A DNA stretch of 64,000 bases. It comes from Bacteroidales bacterium. GTDB lineage: Bacteria > Bacteroidota > Bacteroidia > Bacteroidales > UBA932. How positions within the stretch are numbered: the stretch's first letter is position 1; each line of letters starts with the position of its first letter. Below the pieces are notes generated by a model. It was not told where the DNA came from, ran no database searches, and worked only from the letters and a program-made list of their open reading frames with translations. Positions 54,672 to 63,851 of this stretch are shown here, in pieces. The position numbers and the translations under genes are program-made. The stretch covers positions 159,640-223,639 of the forward strand of contig JAGBVR010000001.1 of NCBI GenBank assembly GCA_017630215.1. The letters run 5' to 3'.

Positions 54672-54739
54672 AATATATTTTCTACCTATCGGAAGTATTC
54701 ATAACTCCATTGCGTTATCAAATAAACGAACGATGGATT

Positions 54740-55147
54740 ATGAAACGAATTTTAACACTTCTGGCAGTAATTGTCTGCCTTTGCTCCTGCGAGAAGGAAA
54801 AGAAACATCATTGGCTATCCATGGAATGGGTGGGTCAATATGAAACACAGGTTCAGAACAATGACACCGGAGAATACACAACAGTCACAGCCGGCATAGT
54901 ACTGACGTTTTCTGACGACAAAACCCAATGTACCGTAAAAAGAAGTTATTCTGGTCTCTTGAGTATGAACTCTAAAACATATTATGCGGATGTGTATGAT
55001 GAAGACAAATCATTCGCACTTAGAGAGCATCCTGGTGATGTTGAGTTAATCTATATCTCCGAAATAGTATCAGGCAAGCGTATCCTCAAATGGCGTGAAG
55101 GCCCAGAAGAAAGTTCTATCAAAATTGAAGCGATATTACTCGAATAG
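54740..55147 (+). CDS. Small lipoprotein of unknown function
   Basis: 135 residues from the ATG at 54740, lipobox 'IVCLCSC' (Cys near 17). Beta-rich, with no known domain. Begins a run with the barrel and BACON genes downstream. Confidence 0.75.
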   Translation: MKRILTLLAVIVCLCSCEKEKKHHWLSMEWVGQYETQVQNNDTGEYTTVTAGIVLTFSDDKTQCTVKRSYSGLLSMNSKTYYADVYDEDKSFALREHPGDVELIYISEIVSGKRILKWREGPEESSIKIEAILLE

Positions 55148-55173
55148 AAGTTGAATTTTAACTGGCAATGATT

Positions 55174-55782
55174 ATGAAACGACTAATTATACTAATTATT
55201 ACTACAATATTCTGCAGTTTGCTTGTTGCATCGGCACAGGATAAAGGTTATTACGGATCACTTGAGGCTTCGGGAGGATACATCTATAAGTTTATGCCCG
55301 GTGCAGAAACAGCACCTCAGGATTTTATGCTTGGAGTGTCATATGTGGGCGGATACCGTTTCTCCCCACATTTTGCAATGGGTCTTGGTGTCGGCGTAAA
55401 CTACTATTTTGACTTCGAGCAGTTCAGCGCACCTTTATATCTGCATCTTACCGCTGATATTCTGAAACGAGACATCACTCCTTATGTCAGCCTGAATCTC
55501 GGAAATAACTTCCAGCTGAATGGCGGCAAGTACAATTATGGAATATATGATGGAATGAGTGCAGAGGAAATAGCTGATATTTACGAAAATCACACAGTTA
55601 ATAAAGAACATTATAGAGGATTATTTGCAGAGCCATCAGTCGGGGTTAAGTTCAATTGTGCCGGCAAGAGGGCAAATGTAGGCCTTGCTTATGCGCTTGA
55701 CGGTGTATTGGATAGAACAACAGATGCCTACATAAGAAGGAACTATCCGCAGTTCCGTTTGAAGTTTGGTGTTGAATTCTAA
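55174..55782 (+). CDS. Small outer-membrane beta-barrel protein
   Basis: 202 residues; signal peptide ends at VASAQ (about 18-22). 'GYRFSPHFAMGLGVGVNYYF' and the C-terminal 'FRLKFGVEF' are typical of eight-stranded barrels. An ATG 6 bases upstream is an alternative start. The stop overlaps the next frame's upstream ATG. Confidence 0.8.
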   Translation: MKRLIILIITTIFCSLLVASAQDKGYYGSLEASGGYIYKFMPGAETAPQDFMLGVSYVGGYRFSPHFAMGLGVGVNYYFDFEQFSAPLYLHLTADILKRDITPYVSLNLGNNFQLNGGKYNYGIYDGMSAEEIADIYENHTVNKEHYRGLFAEPSVGVKFNCAGKRANVGLAYALDGVLDRTTDAYIRRNYPQFRLKFGVEF

Positions 55783-55793
55783 TGATATTGACT

Positions 55794-56222
55794 ATGAAAC
55801 GTTTTGCATATGCTATAGCACTTGTTGCAACACTATTCTGCGCATCGTCATGTGAAGAAACAATATTTGAAAAGGAAGGAGATTGGGATCCGATCGAGTT
55901 GGATAAGAGTCATGTAAATTTTCCTCCCGAGGGTGGACAGAATACTGTATCTGCCCTGAACTATAGCAGATGGTGGATTAACGGCGGATATGAATCATCA
56001 TATCAAGATTATATACACGCGACCTCATCTGGTGGAGAAGAAACATATACCTATGATATCCTTGACGGCGGCTGGTATCGTGTAACCGTTCCTGACAAAG
56101 GCAAGAGCAATACGATCATCATAACAGTCGATCCGCTCAGCGATGGTGGAAATCCACGTGAGGCTATCATTGAAATGCAAGCCGGCAATGCATTTACCAA
56201 GATCAGCATAGCACAACAATAA
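55794..56222 (+). CDS. BACON-domain lipoprotein
   Basis: 142 residues from the ATG at 55794; an ATG at 55782 overlaps the previous stop and is less likely by signal-peptide shape. Lipobox 'LFCASSC' (Cys near 19). 'VNFPPEGGQNTVSALNYSRWWI' and '..PREAIIEMQAGNAFTKISIAQQ' are the two ends of a BACON domain, a carbohydrate or mucin-associated Ig-like module. Confidence 0.82.
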   Translation: MKRFAYAIALVATLFCASSCEETIFEKEGDWDPIELDKSHVNFPPEGGQNTVSALNYSRWWINGGYESSYQDYIHATSSGGEETYTYDILDGGWYRVTVPDKGKSNTIIITVDPLSDGGNPREAIIEMQAGNAFTKISIAQQ

Positions 56223-56358
56223 ATCGTAACTTTATTTAACAACCTTGACACAGTCCAGCCGATACCACAACTGGACTAATCCAGTGACTATCTTCCAGAT
56301 AGATGCAGCGACTGAAGCAGTATTTGCATCTATTAATAAATTAATAAAATTGAATCTT

Positions 56359-57858
56359 ATGAAAGCTACGAATTTCCTTAAGGTACTGCTTGTGCCTGCT
56401 GCGTGTCTATTCCTCTATTCATGCGATATGGCTTATGATATGGACGGCGTTTTCATGCCCGAGGCTTCTTATGATGAGGCAATGCCAGGAGAGCCAGAAG
56501 AACCTACCGGTGGAGACAAGTTCGACGAGATCGTTGAGAACGACTTCATCAAGACAGCCGACCAGAATGTCTCCACATTCTCTATCGATGCTGATGGTGC
56601 AACATACGCCTACATGCGTAAATGCCTCCGTAACGGATTTCTTCCTTCTCCGAATGCAGTGCGAATAGAAGAGTATCTTAACTACTTCACATTCGATTAC
56701 GCAGATCCGACAGGAAATCATACGGTGGCAATCAACGGTGAAGTGGGCGAGTGCCCTTGGAATCCTGAGCATAAGCTCATCAGACTTGGAATCAAGGGTA
56801 AGTCAATGCAGGCAAGCCAGATGCCTGCAGCCAATTACGTATTCCTTATTGACGTGTCAGGCTCAATGAATCAGGATGACAAGCTCCCGCTTCTCAAGGA
56901 AGGACTCATCACACTGACCGACAGACTCAATCCTACCGACAGAGTCTCGATTGTGACATATTCAGGTAATGTCAAGCTCCTCCTTGAATCGACTCTTGCA
57001 AGTGATGCCAATTCTATCAAGAATGCGATATCAAAGCTTGGTGCAAGTGGATCGACAGCCGGTGGTGAAGCGCTCAAGATGGCATATGAAGAGGCTCTGG
57101 CAAATTATATAGAAGGTGGCAACAACAGAGTAATCATGGGAACAGACGGTGACTTCAATGTGGGAGTCACTTCGACAGACGCTCTCGTGGAGATGGTTCA
57201 GGGTTATGCTGCAAAAGGAATCTACCTTACAGTGTGCGGTTTCGGCTCAGGCAATCTCAACGACAGCATGATGGAGCAGATCTCCAATAAGGGTAACGGA
57301 ACATACGAATATATCGACTCTGAGGATGAACTCTCGAAGGTATTCGTGAACGAGAGGTCAAAGTTCCAGGCAGTGGCAAACGACTCCAAAGTTCAGGTCA
57401 CATTCGACAAGGAGAAGGTGGACAGCTACAGGCTTATAGGCTACGAGAACCGTGTGATGGCAAACGAGGACTTCGAGGATGATACGAAGGATGCCGGAGA
57501 AATCGGCGCAGGACAGACCATCACAGCACTCTACGAGATCATTCCTGTCGAGGGATTCAATGGTGAAGGTCCTCTTGCGGTATTCGACTTCAGATACAAG
57601 AAGATGCTTGGAGCGGAAAGCATCCCTCTCTCGCTTGAGATAACAGGCAGCGATGCTCTTGATGCTATGCCTACAGAACTCAGATTTGCGGCTGGAGTAG
57701 CCGCTTACGGAATGGTGCTCCGCGACTCGAAGTACAAGGGTACAGCTACATTCGATATGGCATACCAGCTTGTTGGCGAAAGGCTTTCATTCGACAAGTA
57801 CGGATACAGAGCACAGCTTCAGGAACTGATCATGATGGCAAAGGATACTCAGCAATAG
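56359..57858 (+). CDS. YfbK-like VWA-domain lipoprotein
   Basis: 499 residues from the ATG at 56359; the longer frame's TTG start is not convincing. Lipobox 'CLFLYSC' (Cys near 22). A vWF_A N-terminal domain ('FSIDADGATYAYMRKCL'), VWA domain with MIDAS DVSGSMNQ (about 165-172) and 'TDGDFNVGVTS', then a DUF3520-like C-terminus. Such proteins bind partners through a metal ion; in Bacteroidota they are often near extracytoplasmic-stress genes. It stands behind the ECF sigma operon and ends at the terminator 57883-57907. Confidence 0.9.
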   Translation: MKATNFLKVLLVPAACLFLYSCDMAYDMDGVFMPEASYDEAMPGEPEEPTGGDKFDEIVENDFIKTADQNVSTFSIDADGATYAYMRKCLRNGFLPSPNAVRIEEYLNYFTFDYADPTGNHTVAINGEVGECPWNPEHKLIRLGIKGKSMQASQMPAANYVFLIDVSGSMNQDDKLPLLKEGLITLTDRLNPTDRVSIVTYSGNVKLLLESTLASDANSIKNAISKLGASGSTAGGEALKMAYEEALANYIEGGNNRVIMGTDGDFNVGVTSTDALVEMVQGYAAKGIYLTVCGFGSGNLNDSMMEQISNKGNGTYEYIDSEDELSKVFVNERSKFQAVANDSKVQVTFDKEKVDSYRLIGYENRVMANEDFEDDTKDAGEIGAGQTITALYEIIPVEGFNGEGPLAVFDFRYKKMLGAESIPLSLEITGSDALDAMPTELRFAAGVAAYGMVLRDSKYKGTATFDMAYQLVGERLSFDKYGYRAQLQELIMMAKDTQQ

Positions 57859-57882
57859 AAATCGAATTTAAACACGAGAGAC

Positions 57883-57907
57883 AAGCCTGGCATATGATGC
57901 TGGGCTT
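57883..57907. terminator. Terminator between the VWA gene and the converging 58098-58898 gene
   Basis: AAGCC-tg-GCAT faces ATGC-tg-GGCTT, followed by TCTT. The 190 bases from here to 58097 contain no convincing gene. Confidence 0.65.
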
Positions 57908-58097
57908 TCTTGTATGTATAAAGTGTTACTTGCAAAACAATCTGTTAAGTATGTTGAAGATAACGTTTTGTAGATTTCAAACGCGTGATTATCTTTGTGC
58001 TGGCTTGAGTCAGTCAAACTTCTCGGTTGTGAAGACCTTCCACGAGAAACCATAAAAAGTGTTGCAGATCCGACCTTCTGATATCTTATCTGGCGTC

Positions 58098-58898
58098 TCA
58101 TTCGAATTTTAACGGACATGTAATATTAGGATAGATCCAATGCCATTCTCCATCACGGCAGTAGGTTTTCCAGTCAATGAGATTGAAGACTCTATTGATT
58201 TCTTTAACTATCATTTCCCGCATATCAGCTGACAGACCGTCATATCCTCGCAAGGGCTTGACTGACCATTCGGTTATTTTGCCTTCATTGCTGAATTCAG
58301 TTGCCTTTACCATAACGTTGGCGAGCTTCTGGGGGGATTGAATTTTACTTAAGTCCAGGTTCTGCGATATCATGCTTCTGGCTTGGTCAATATCTACAGA
58401 TCCCTGGGTCTTATTGAAATATGTCCTTGAAGAAACGACAACTCCATTCTCCACAATCAGCTCAGTTTCCTGCGTACAGACACTATCAAATCCGTTCTCA
58501 GCGACATATATACATTCTCCGGTACAGCATATGAATGTCCCAGAAACCCATGAAGCGAAGACCCTTCCTTTCCTATCCTTGTACAGATCCAGCAGACCAT
58601 CGAAGTCTGTGTGTTCCTTACCTGTATATATGCTCTTCAGATAGAGTTTTTTACCCTTGACTTCAAAAGTGGAAATATGTCCCCTCCAGTTGGCAGTGGA
58701 CCAGAATTTATCGAATTCAAGTTTCTTACCAAGAGCATCATATGTAACGGAATCAATCTGGTAGAGAAGAACCTTATTCAGCCTATGCTCTACCTTGTCG
58801 ATTATGATGATGTCACGGGCTTGTCTGGTAGCATTTGCAATGTGCGAAAATGCGAGGAGCAATGCCAGAGTCGATAGTATGTTAATCAGGCGTTTCAT
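58098..58898 (-). CDS. Exported protein of unknown function
   Basis: 266 residues from the ATG at 58898; 42 codons upstream are not signal-like. Signal peptide cut near HIANA (about 20-24). The second half has 'MVKEINRVFNLIDWKTYCRDG', a pattern I associate loosely with energy-transducer-like proteins. A 'FICCTGECIYV' stretch gives three Cys. No firm family. Confidence 0.7.
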   Translation of the reverse strand: MKRLINILSTLALLLAFSHIANATRQARDIIIIDKVEHRLNKVLLYQIDSVTYDALGKKLEFDKFWSTANWRGHISTFEVKGKKLYLKSIYTGKEHTDFDGLLDLYKDRKGRVFASWVSGTFICCTGECIYVAENGFDSVCTQETELIVENGVVVSSRTYFNKTQGSVDIDQARSMISQNLDLSKIQSPQKLANVMVKATEFSNEGKITEWSVKPLRGYDGLSADMREMIVKEINRVFNLIDWKTYCRDGEWHWIYPNITCPLKFE

Positions 58899-58927
58899 TA
58901 AACGATTCCGAATTACAATGTATGTTA

Positions 58928-59686
58928 TTACCAATTGATGCTGTTCAGAAGGGTAGTGGAAACCAGTTTCCCTTTCTTGTCGTAGGTGTTTTCTTTGACA
59001 AGGCCGATTCCGTAGGCATACCATGAAACGGTCTTTTCCACTTCTTTCTGCATCATGGCTTTGGTTGTGACTGTCTCTTCCATGATGAAACAGTCGAATG
59101 TTCCTGCCGGTGTGGTGAGCTTTTCCTTTCCTGATATCTTTCGTTCTGTACCCTTTACCGTCATGGTAACGAAGGATAACTTGAACACGAATTCATAATC
59201 AGGCAGAGCGCCGATGACAGGATATCTCGGTATTCCTCTTAACTCTCCGGACACCTCTATGAGTTTCCTGATTTCTTCCATCGCCTTCTTCTTCTCCTCT
59301 TCGGTTGCTTCTATACCCTCAGCCGCGGCGGCGGCATCTATGAACTCGCCCAATACATCCTTTTCAAAGAAAGCATTCATGTCTATCGTGAACTCGCCGT
59401 CCTTGAATTTATAGTATATGAAACTGTTCGTAGCCTCATCCAATGACCGTTTTCCGGCTCTTTCGAACTTGACTTTGGCGGTACCGTTGACGGCATCACC
59501 GGTCATAGAGTCTACAGAATAGGCCATTGTAGCGGTCGTAGCCCCGTTTCCATCCATTTCCAGGTAAGACCAGCGTGCGGTTTCAGGCTCAGGAACAAAA
59601 AATACCTTATCCTGTGCGTATGCGTTCATGCCCCACGAAAGCGCGAAGGCGATAGCCCAAGTCATTATATGTAAAATCCGTTTCAT
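58928..59686 (-). CDS. TapB/DUF3108-like periplasmic protein
   Basis: 252 residues, signal peptide ending at AYAQ (about 22-25). 'GKEKLTTPAGTFDCFIMEETVTT' and 'YAYGIGLVKENTYDKKGKL' are the usual marks of TapB/DUF3108-like proteins. The middle carries an Ala/Glu/Lys-rich helix ('EGIEATEEEKKKAMEEIRKLI'). Confidence 0.75.
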   Translation of the reverse strand: MKRILHIMTWAIAFALSWGMNAYAQDKVFFVPEPETARWSYLEMDGNGATTATMAYSVDSMTGDAVNGTAKVKFERAGKRSLDEATNSFIYYKFKDGEFTIDMNAFFEKDVLGEFIDAAAAAEGIEATEEEKKKAMEEIRKLIEVSGELRGIPRYPVIGALPDYEFVFKLSFVTMTVKGTERKISGKEKLTTPAGTFDCFIMEETVTTKAMMQKEVEKTVSWYAYGIGLVKENTYDKKGKLVSTTLLNSINW

Positions 59687-59692
59687 GGCGCT

Positions 59693-60130
59693 TTATTCTT
59701 TTGGCAAATGCTTGTTTACAAATTTAGGAAAAGTCAAGACAAAGTATATCGTTTCGAGGATTATCAGTTCTCCGAAGATGTTGACTCCATAGATGCCGCA
59801 TACAACAAAAGCGACAATGATGATAAGAACAAGCGGTAGGAAGTATCTGACAATCATCTTGCGGATAAACTCCTTTCTGTCGGTTTTGTTGCTGCAATTC
59901 GACAGGTAATCTTCGACGCAAAGCATTACCGCATAGCAGGCTAATCCCATGCCTGCTGCTATTACGAAGGTCCAGAAAAGACCGTCTGTGCCTTCAAAAG
60001 TCCTGCTGCTTTTCTTGACGAATTCAAGGTTTGAAATCATCAGAAGGAGAAAGAGACTGATAGCTCCAAACAGGAGAGAAATCAGAAGGGGTTTCTTCTC
60101 AAATCTCCATTTGCCGAAATTGCTGCTCAT
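59693..60130 (-). CDS. Four-helix membrane protein of unknown function
   Basis: 145 residues with hydrophobic segments near 15-34, 50-70, 92-112 and 113-135 and short charged loops. No motif. Seven bases from the TapB-like gene, so probably the same operon. Confidence 0.65.
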   Translation of the reverse strand: MSSNFGKWRFEKKPLLISLLFGAISLFLLLMISNLEFVKKSSRTFEGTDGLFWTFVIAAGMGLACYAVMLCVEDYLSNCSNKTDRKEFIRKMIVRYFLPLVLIIIVAFVVCGIYGVNIFGELIILETIYFVLTFPKFVNKHLPKE

Positions 60131-60141
60131 AAATGATAAGG

Positions 60142-60672
60142 TTAAAGGTTCGCTTTTATATATTGTTCGATTTCATCTTTACTTGGATCTATCTTTACGA
60201 TTATTCCATTTCTATCAATCAGAAGAGTTCTGCCAGCCACGTCTGGACATCCGTACTGAGTCCAGATATGATGACTGTCTTCCAAGGCCACCATGTTAGG
60301 CCATGGATATGCATCTTCTTCGAGAGCTTTTAGCCATTTCGCCGGAGTCCGGTATTCTCTGGCAGTTCCGATGATTTCGAATCCTGAATTATGGTATTTT
60401 TCGTAGAGTGGCTTTAATGATCTGGCATTTACTCTGCACGATCTGCACCATGATGCCCATAATTCAAGAACAGCGGTCTTTCCTTCTATCAATTCAGAAA
60501 GAGTACGCTCTGTACCAGACTGATCAGGAAGAGTGAAATCTATAAATCGTTTACCCTCTACCATAGAAACTGCGTCACTGACTGTGGTTATCAGATCATG
60601 CATTCGATCAGACGGAGACACATCTTTGAATTTATCTGTTGGTATCTCCAAATCGAAATCTAAAAGCGCCAA
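60142..60672 (-). CDS. TlpA-like thioredoxin-fold protein lacking its export and N-terminal domain
   Basis: 176 residues from a TTG at 60672, overlapping the end of the barrel gene by 13 bases. AhpC/TSA-like domain (about 38-176) with WASWCRSC (69-76) and 'RTLLIDRNGIIVKI'. No signal peptide, and the DUF4369-like domain usual ahead of it is missing, so it is either cytoplasmic or a remnant whose 5' part was lost. Confidence 0.65.
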   Translation of the reverse strand: MALLDFDLEIPTDKFKDVSPSDRMHDLITTVSDAVSMVEGKRFIDFTLPDQSGTERTLSELIEGKTAVLELWASWCRSCRVNARSLKPLYEKYHNSGFEIIGTAREYRTPAKWLKALEEDAYPWPNMVALEDSHHIWTQYGCPDVAGRTLLIDRNGIIVKIDPSKDEIEQYIKANL

Positions 60673-61214
60673 CTTAGACCGGTCATAAATCCCATAAAGG
60701 CGTGTCCGATTCCCAGTTCAAAGTACCAGGATACCTTCTTTCCTACAGATATGCCTACGGGAGTAAACTGTAATGCCACAAATGCATCATTTACTCCTGA
60801 GGACAGATCCATTCCAGCTCCGACTCCCAAGGTGGCATAATAGCGGAATACTGAATCATAACCGGTTGTAAACTTTACAGTAGGCATTACCGAGACAGCC
60901 TGCAATCGGTCGATACTATAAACCTCAAGCCCATCGCTGATGGTTTTCATATCACGCCATGAATTTCTATAATTCACTTTTGCACCTACTGTAAGCCATT
61001 TCTTCACCTTGTAGTCAAAATCAGCTGAAAAGATTCCGGCTGTCTTCATCGGTCCGTATGTAGTTTCACCTGATGGATCCTCTCCCATAAGATATACAAG
61101 ATTCAATGCATCTACAGGGAACCAGCCAAGTTTGGCCTCGTACTTATAATCCTGCGCACTCAAAGATATGAAAGGCATCAAAAGTACGCTGAATAATATT
61201 ATAGTCCTCTTCAT
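60660..61214 (-). CDS. Small outer-membrane beta-barrel protein
   Basis: 184 residues, signal peptide ending at LSAQ (about 18-21), alternating strands, C-terminal LSWRF with a terminal Phe. Probably an eight-stranded barrel. Its role is unknown. Confidence 0.8.
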   Translation of the reverse strand: MKRTIILFSVLLMPFISLSAQDYKYEAKLGWFPVDALNLVYLMGEDPSGETTYGPMKTAGIFSADFDYKVKKWLTVGAKVNYRNSWRDMKTISDGLEVYSIDRLQAVSVMPTVKFTTGYDSVFRYYATLGVGAGMDLSSGVNDAFVALQFTPVGISVGKKVSWYFELGIGHAFMGFMTGLSWRF

Positions 61215-61234
61215 ATTGTGGTTATTAATTAGTA

Positions 61235-61383
61235 GATAAATTCGAATTTAGTTATGTCTATTTAGTCATGCCCGGCTTGACCGGGCATCTTTTATACAAT
61301 ATCTGGGTCGATAATTATGTTACCGGTTAAATCTTCCCGGTTTGGATTCATTAAATCAACCAGTTCGTTTTTCCAGTCACGTT
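61235..61383. repeat. Left copy of a near-identical 149-bp duplication
   Basis: Identical, except for one base at 61242, to 63852-64000. It covers 30-odd bases outside the palindrome 61268-61288 and the 3' part of the GIY-YIG gene. The offset is 2617 bases, same orientation. Confidence 0.9.
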
Positions 61384-61648
61384 TATGATGCTTTATCTGC
61401 TTCTCACGTGCAATGGCTTGCTCTATGGTCGGAAGAACTTCAAAATACACCAATTTATTGCAGTTGTATTTGTGAGTAAATGCAGAACCTCTACCTTCAG
61501 AGTGTTCTTGAATCCTCCTTTTTAAGGAATTGGTAATACCGGTATACAAAACGCTATTATTCCGATTTGTCATGAAGTATATATATCCTTTCTTCTTCAT
61601 ATCCTTCTTCACTGTTATATTGTTTAGATCCCCGGTCAAGCCGGGGAT
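61268..61648. mobile_element. GIY-YIG gene bounded by inverted palindromes (candidate mobile unit)
   Basis: ATGCCCGG-cttga-CCGGGCAT (61268-61288) lies 4 bases after the gene's stop, and ATCCCCGG-tcaag-CCGGGGAT (61628-61648) lies 28 bases before its start. Each hairpin is followed, reading outward, by GACTA. So a 381-bp unit has inverted-hairpin ends and a nuclease gene as its only content, and a second copy begins at 63852. This resembles the REP-plus-transposase partnership in concept; the mobility itself is inferred. Confidence 0.45.
61292..61600 (-). CDS. GIY-YIG nuclease family protein (YhbQ/UvrC-type single domain)
   Basis: 102 residues from the ATG at 61600; the frame is open for 13 more codons but MKKKGYIYFM is the usual opening. 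GYIYFMTNRNNSVLYTGIT has the GIY-YIG tyrosines and glycine, and 'AIAREKQIKHHKRDWKNELV' is the family's conserved basic C-terminal stretch. It should cut or bind branched or single-stranded DNA. A second copy starts at the right edge of the window. Confidence 0.88.
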   Translation of the reverse strand: MKKKGYIYFMTNRNNSVLYTGITNSLKRRIQEHSEGRGSAFTHKYNCNKLVYFEVLPTIEQAIAREKQIKHHKRDWKNELVDLMNPNREDLTGNIIIDPDIV

Positions 61649-61698
61649 GACTAGCCGGTAAATTCCGATTTAGCTAACTCTTCCAGTGATATTATTAC

Positions 61699-62124
61699 TT
61701 AATTATTGATTTTGGTAAAAGTCATGGAAACCTCATTAGATGAGGATGAGAAGTCGTATAATGTGAATGAATCTGGGCCCCAAAATTGGTAAGTCCATTT
61801 TCCGCTTTTATGAATAGCGAAGTATTCGGGTCCACCATTCGGGTAATTGGTATAGTAATATGTTATAGATTGTCCACCTCCGACTTTGTAGGTTCCAGTG
61901 GCAGTTTCAGAACCACATGTCTCAATGAACGTTCCATCTGACAAGAATTCAATTGTCTTGTAGAAGTCATCCTTTTCATTCAATGAGTTGAACGAGCCAT
62001 TTTTCTTAATACCTCCAGAAACCATTCCCCATTTACCTTCAATAGAGTTCTGGGAGCCAAGTAAATCTCCGCAGGCTGTGGCCAACAGGCAAATAAATGT
62101 GGTGACGAATAAAAACCGTTTCAT
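61699..62124 (-). CDS. Lipocalin-like lipoprotein
   Basis: 141 residues with lipobox 'LLATAC' (Cys near 18). 'IEGKWGMVSGGIKKNG', 'YKTIEFLSDGTFIET' and a closing 'MTFTKINN' fit a small lipocalin-like barrel as in many Bacteroidota lipoproteins. No partner is known. Confidence 0.78.
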   Translation of the reverse strand: MKRFLFVTTFICLLATACGDLLGSQNSIEGKWGMVSGGIKKNGSFNSLNEKDDFYKTIEFLSDGTFIETCGSETATGTYKVGGGQSITYYYTNYPNGGPEYFAIHKSGKWTYQFWGPDSFTLYDFSSSSNEVSMTFTKINN

Positions 62125-62135
62125 AATTTTTCGCT

Positions 62136-62582
62136 TTAGAATTTCAGTGCCAATGCTACTCCTGCCCCATTCACTCCGTAGCTCAGAGTTGCATTATTTA
62201 GCTTCTTTATTTTACTTTGACCGATCCAGATTGTTCCTGCTCCAGCTAACACCATAACATATCCCGAAATCTCCACCGCCTGTCCAGTCTTGTAGTTTGA
62301 CTGTTTCTTTGCTTCCTGCTTCAAGTCATATATCTCCTCTACTGAGCCTGAGGTGTTATGGCTATTTATATAGCGGTTTTCAGCCACTGTACACATCACG
62401 CTTCCACATAGCCATGCAGCAGCACCGGTACTTGCTACGACGATACCGGCAGTTCTTGTATTCTTAGCAATCTTGAATTGTTTCTCCAATGTAACTTCTT
62501 CAGTAGTCTGTGTAGCATATTGAGCAAAGGATACCGCTGCAGATGAGAGCAGCATAACGATTATAAGAAGCGCTTTTTTCAT
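62136..62582 (-). CDS. Exported or membrane protein of unknown function
   Basis: 148 residues; signal peptide ends near VSFAQ (17-21). Two hydrophobic, Gly/Ala-rich segments (about 44-66 and 104-122) make it a likely membrane protein. No family is recognised. Eleven bases from the lipocalin-like gene. Confidence 0.7.
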   Translation of the reverse strand: MKKALLIIVMLLSSAAVSFAQYATQTTEEVTLEKQFKIAKNTRTAGIVVASTGAAAWLCGSVMCTVAENRYINSHNTSGSVEEIYDLKQEAKKQSNYKTGQAVEISGYVMVLAGAGTIWIGQSKIKKLNNATLSYGVNGAGVALALKF

Positions 62583-62600
62583 ATAAATAAAGTTTATGAG

Positions 62601-62901
62601 TTATTCTTTCTTTCCGCCACAGAATGTGACGCTTATTGTTGGGCCGACTGTTACTTCTCCGTCAGTAGGAATGCGCAGCTGGATACCAACCCTGAAATGT
62701 CGGAACAGTTCCACTCCTACCCTTGGTGTAAGTGCAGCAACAAAATATTTATCTGTATTCAATTCTTCAAGGATGTTTCCTTCGGGATCAACAGTGCAGC
62801 CTTCAAAGACCTGTTTTGTGGCAAGTCCGAATCCAAGGCCCATTCCGACATAAAATGACACTTTACATCAATATGATGAATATCAATGTAATCCTTTTCA
62901 T
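62601..62901 (-). pseudogene. Outer-membrane beta-barrel pseudogene
   Basis: The ATG at 62901 opens a signal peptide (MKRITLIFIILM) that stops after 12 codons at 62863. From 62861 another frame gives 86 residues of a barrel end ('SFYVGMGLGFGLATKQVF', 'VGVELFRHFRVGIQLRIP', 'VGPTISVTF'). The middle of the gene has been lost along with the frame. Confidence 0.65.
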
Positions 62902-62940
62902 ACTTTTACTTAGGATTGCAGCTGTTAGATAAATGTGAAT

Positions 62941-63444
62941 TTAGCGTCCTTCCTGAACTGCGCTGAATACGGTTGCCCATTCGCCCCAGTTCTCGGCAAC
63001 GCGATACTCCGTTGCTATGCTGACCTTGACTTCGACAGTCCGTTCCGATTCTGTCATATTCTCTGGAACAGCAAATGCAATGATTGCTTTCGAGTGGTCT
63101 GGATAACCTCCATTATCTTCGTACCATTTTTCATAGAATTCAGGATATTTTCTTTTAAGCTCACCTGTTAATGCTGCGAGTTCGGTGTCCTTTGTTACGA
63201 TTGTGGGGGCCTCCGATTCAATCCCTTCTATTTCTACAACGTATTTGAATGGCTTGAATGCCATGCCAGGCTGAAATTTAGTCATCACCTGCTGATATTC
63301 AACTTCAAACCAACAGGTATCTCCCTTGTGGGAAATCTTACCTTCAACCTTTGAAGTGTCTCCAATCTCAGGCTCAAAGTAATGTGTCGGAAAGCATGAA
63401 GTGATGCCGAGCATACAAAGAAGAATGATGTATAAGTGTTTCAT
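62941..63444 (-). CDS. Lipoprotein of unknown function
   Basis: 167 residues, lipobox 'LGITSC' (Cys near 17). It is beta-rich with Trp-containing strands ('DTCWFEVEYQQV', 'VEVKVSIATEYRVAENWGEWA'). Probably part of an operon with the preceding 107-residue lipoprotein, 14 bases away. Confidence 0.75.
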   Translation of the reverse strand: MKHLYIILLCMLGITSCFPTHYFEPEIGDTSKVEGKISHKGDTCWFEVEYQQVMTKFQPGMAFKPFKYVVEIEGIESEAPTIVTKDTELAALTGELKRKYPEFYEKWYEDNGGYPDHSKAIIAFAVPENMTESERTVEVKVSIATEYRVAENWGEWATVFSAVQEGR

Positions 63445-63458
63445 GCCGGTGTGTTTAA

Positions 63459-63782
63459 TTACAGTTCATAATTAAAATAAAGATGACTTTCCTGGCCTTC
63501 GTGAATCTGTACGGTTTGAGTGCCGTTGGCCTCTACTACATAATCTCCGGCATTAAGCGTGAATGTAACAGAACGTTTGCTTCCTTTGTTGACCTTTTGT
63601 GATGCAATTGGCAGAGAATAATCGCTGAATCCGTATGGGAATACTTCGACTTCGATGTCATATTTCAAATTGGACATGTGAACGGTCAATGTTCCGGTAG
63701 TTGGTGTGGCTTTCTCACAACTGGTGAGGGAAGCTGCCATAAAAGGCAGTACAATGGCAAGAAGTAATGCAAATCTTTTCAT
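63459..63782 (-). CDS. Small lipoprotein, FimA/carboxypeptidase-like beta sandwich
   Basis: 107 residues, lipobox 'AASLTSC' (Cys near 22). 'GTLTVHMSNLKYDIEVEVFPY' and 'LNAGDYVVEANGTQTVQI' suggest one Ig-like or prealbumin-like sandwich. No firm family. Confidence 0.72.
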   Translation of the reverse strand: MKRFALLLAIVLPFMAASLTSCEKATPTTGTLTVHMSNLKYDIEVEVFPYGFSDYSLPIASQKVNKGSKRSVTFTLNAGDYVVEANGTQTVQIHEGQESHLYFNYEL

Positions 63783-63851
63783 GGTATATCTGATTTAATT
63801 AAAATATTGCAAATCCAAGGGGGCGTCAGCTGAACTGTGTCAAGGCTGTTA

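Noticed and set aside
57868-58119. 83-codon minus-strand frame
   Set aside because: Overlaps the terminator and the end of a real gene; composition not protein-like.
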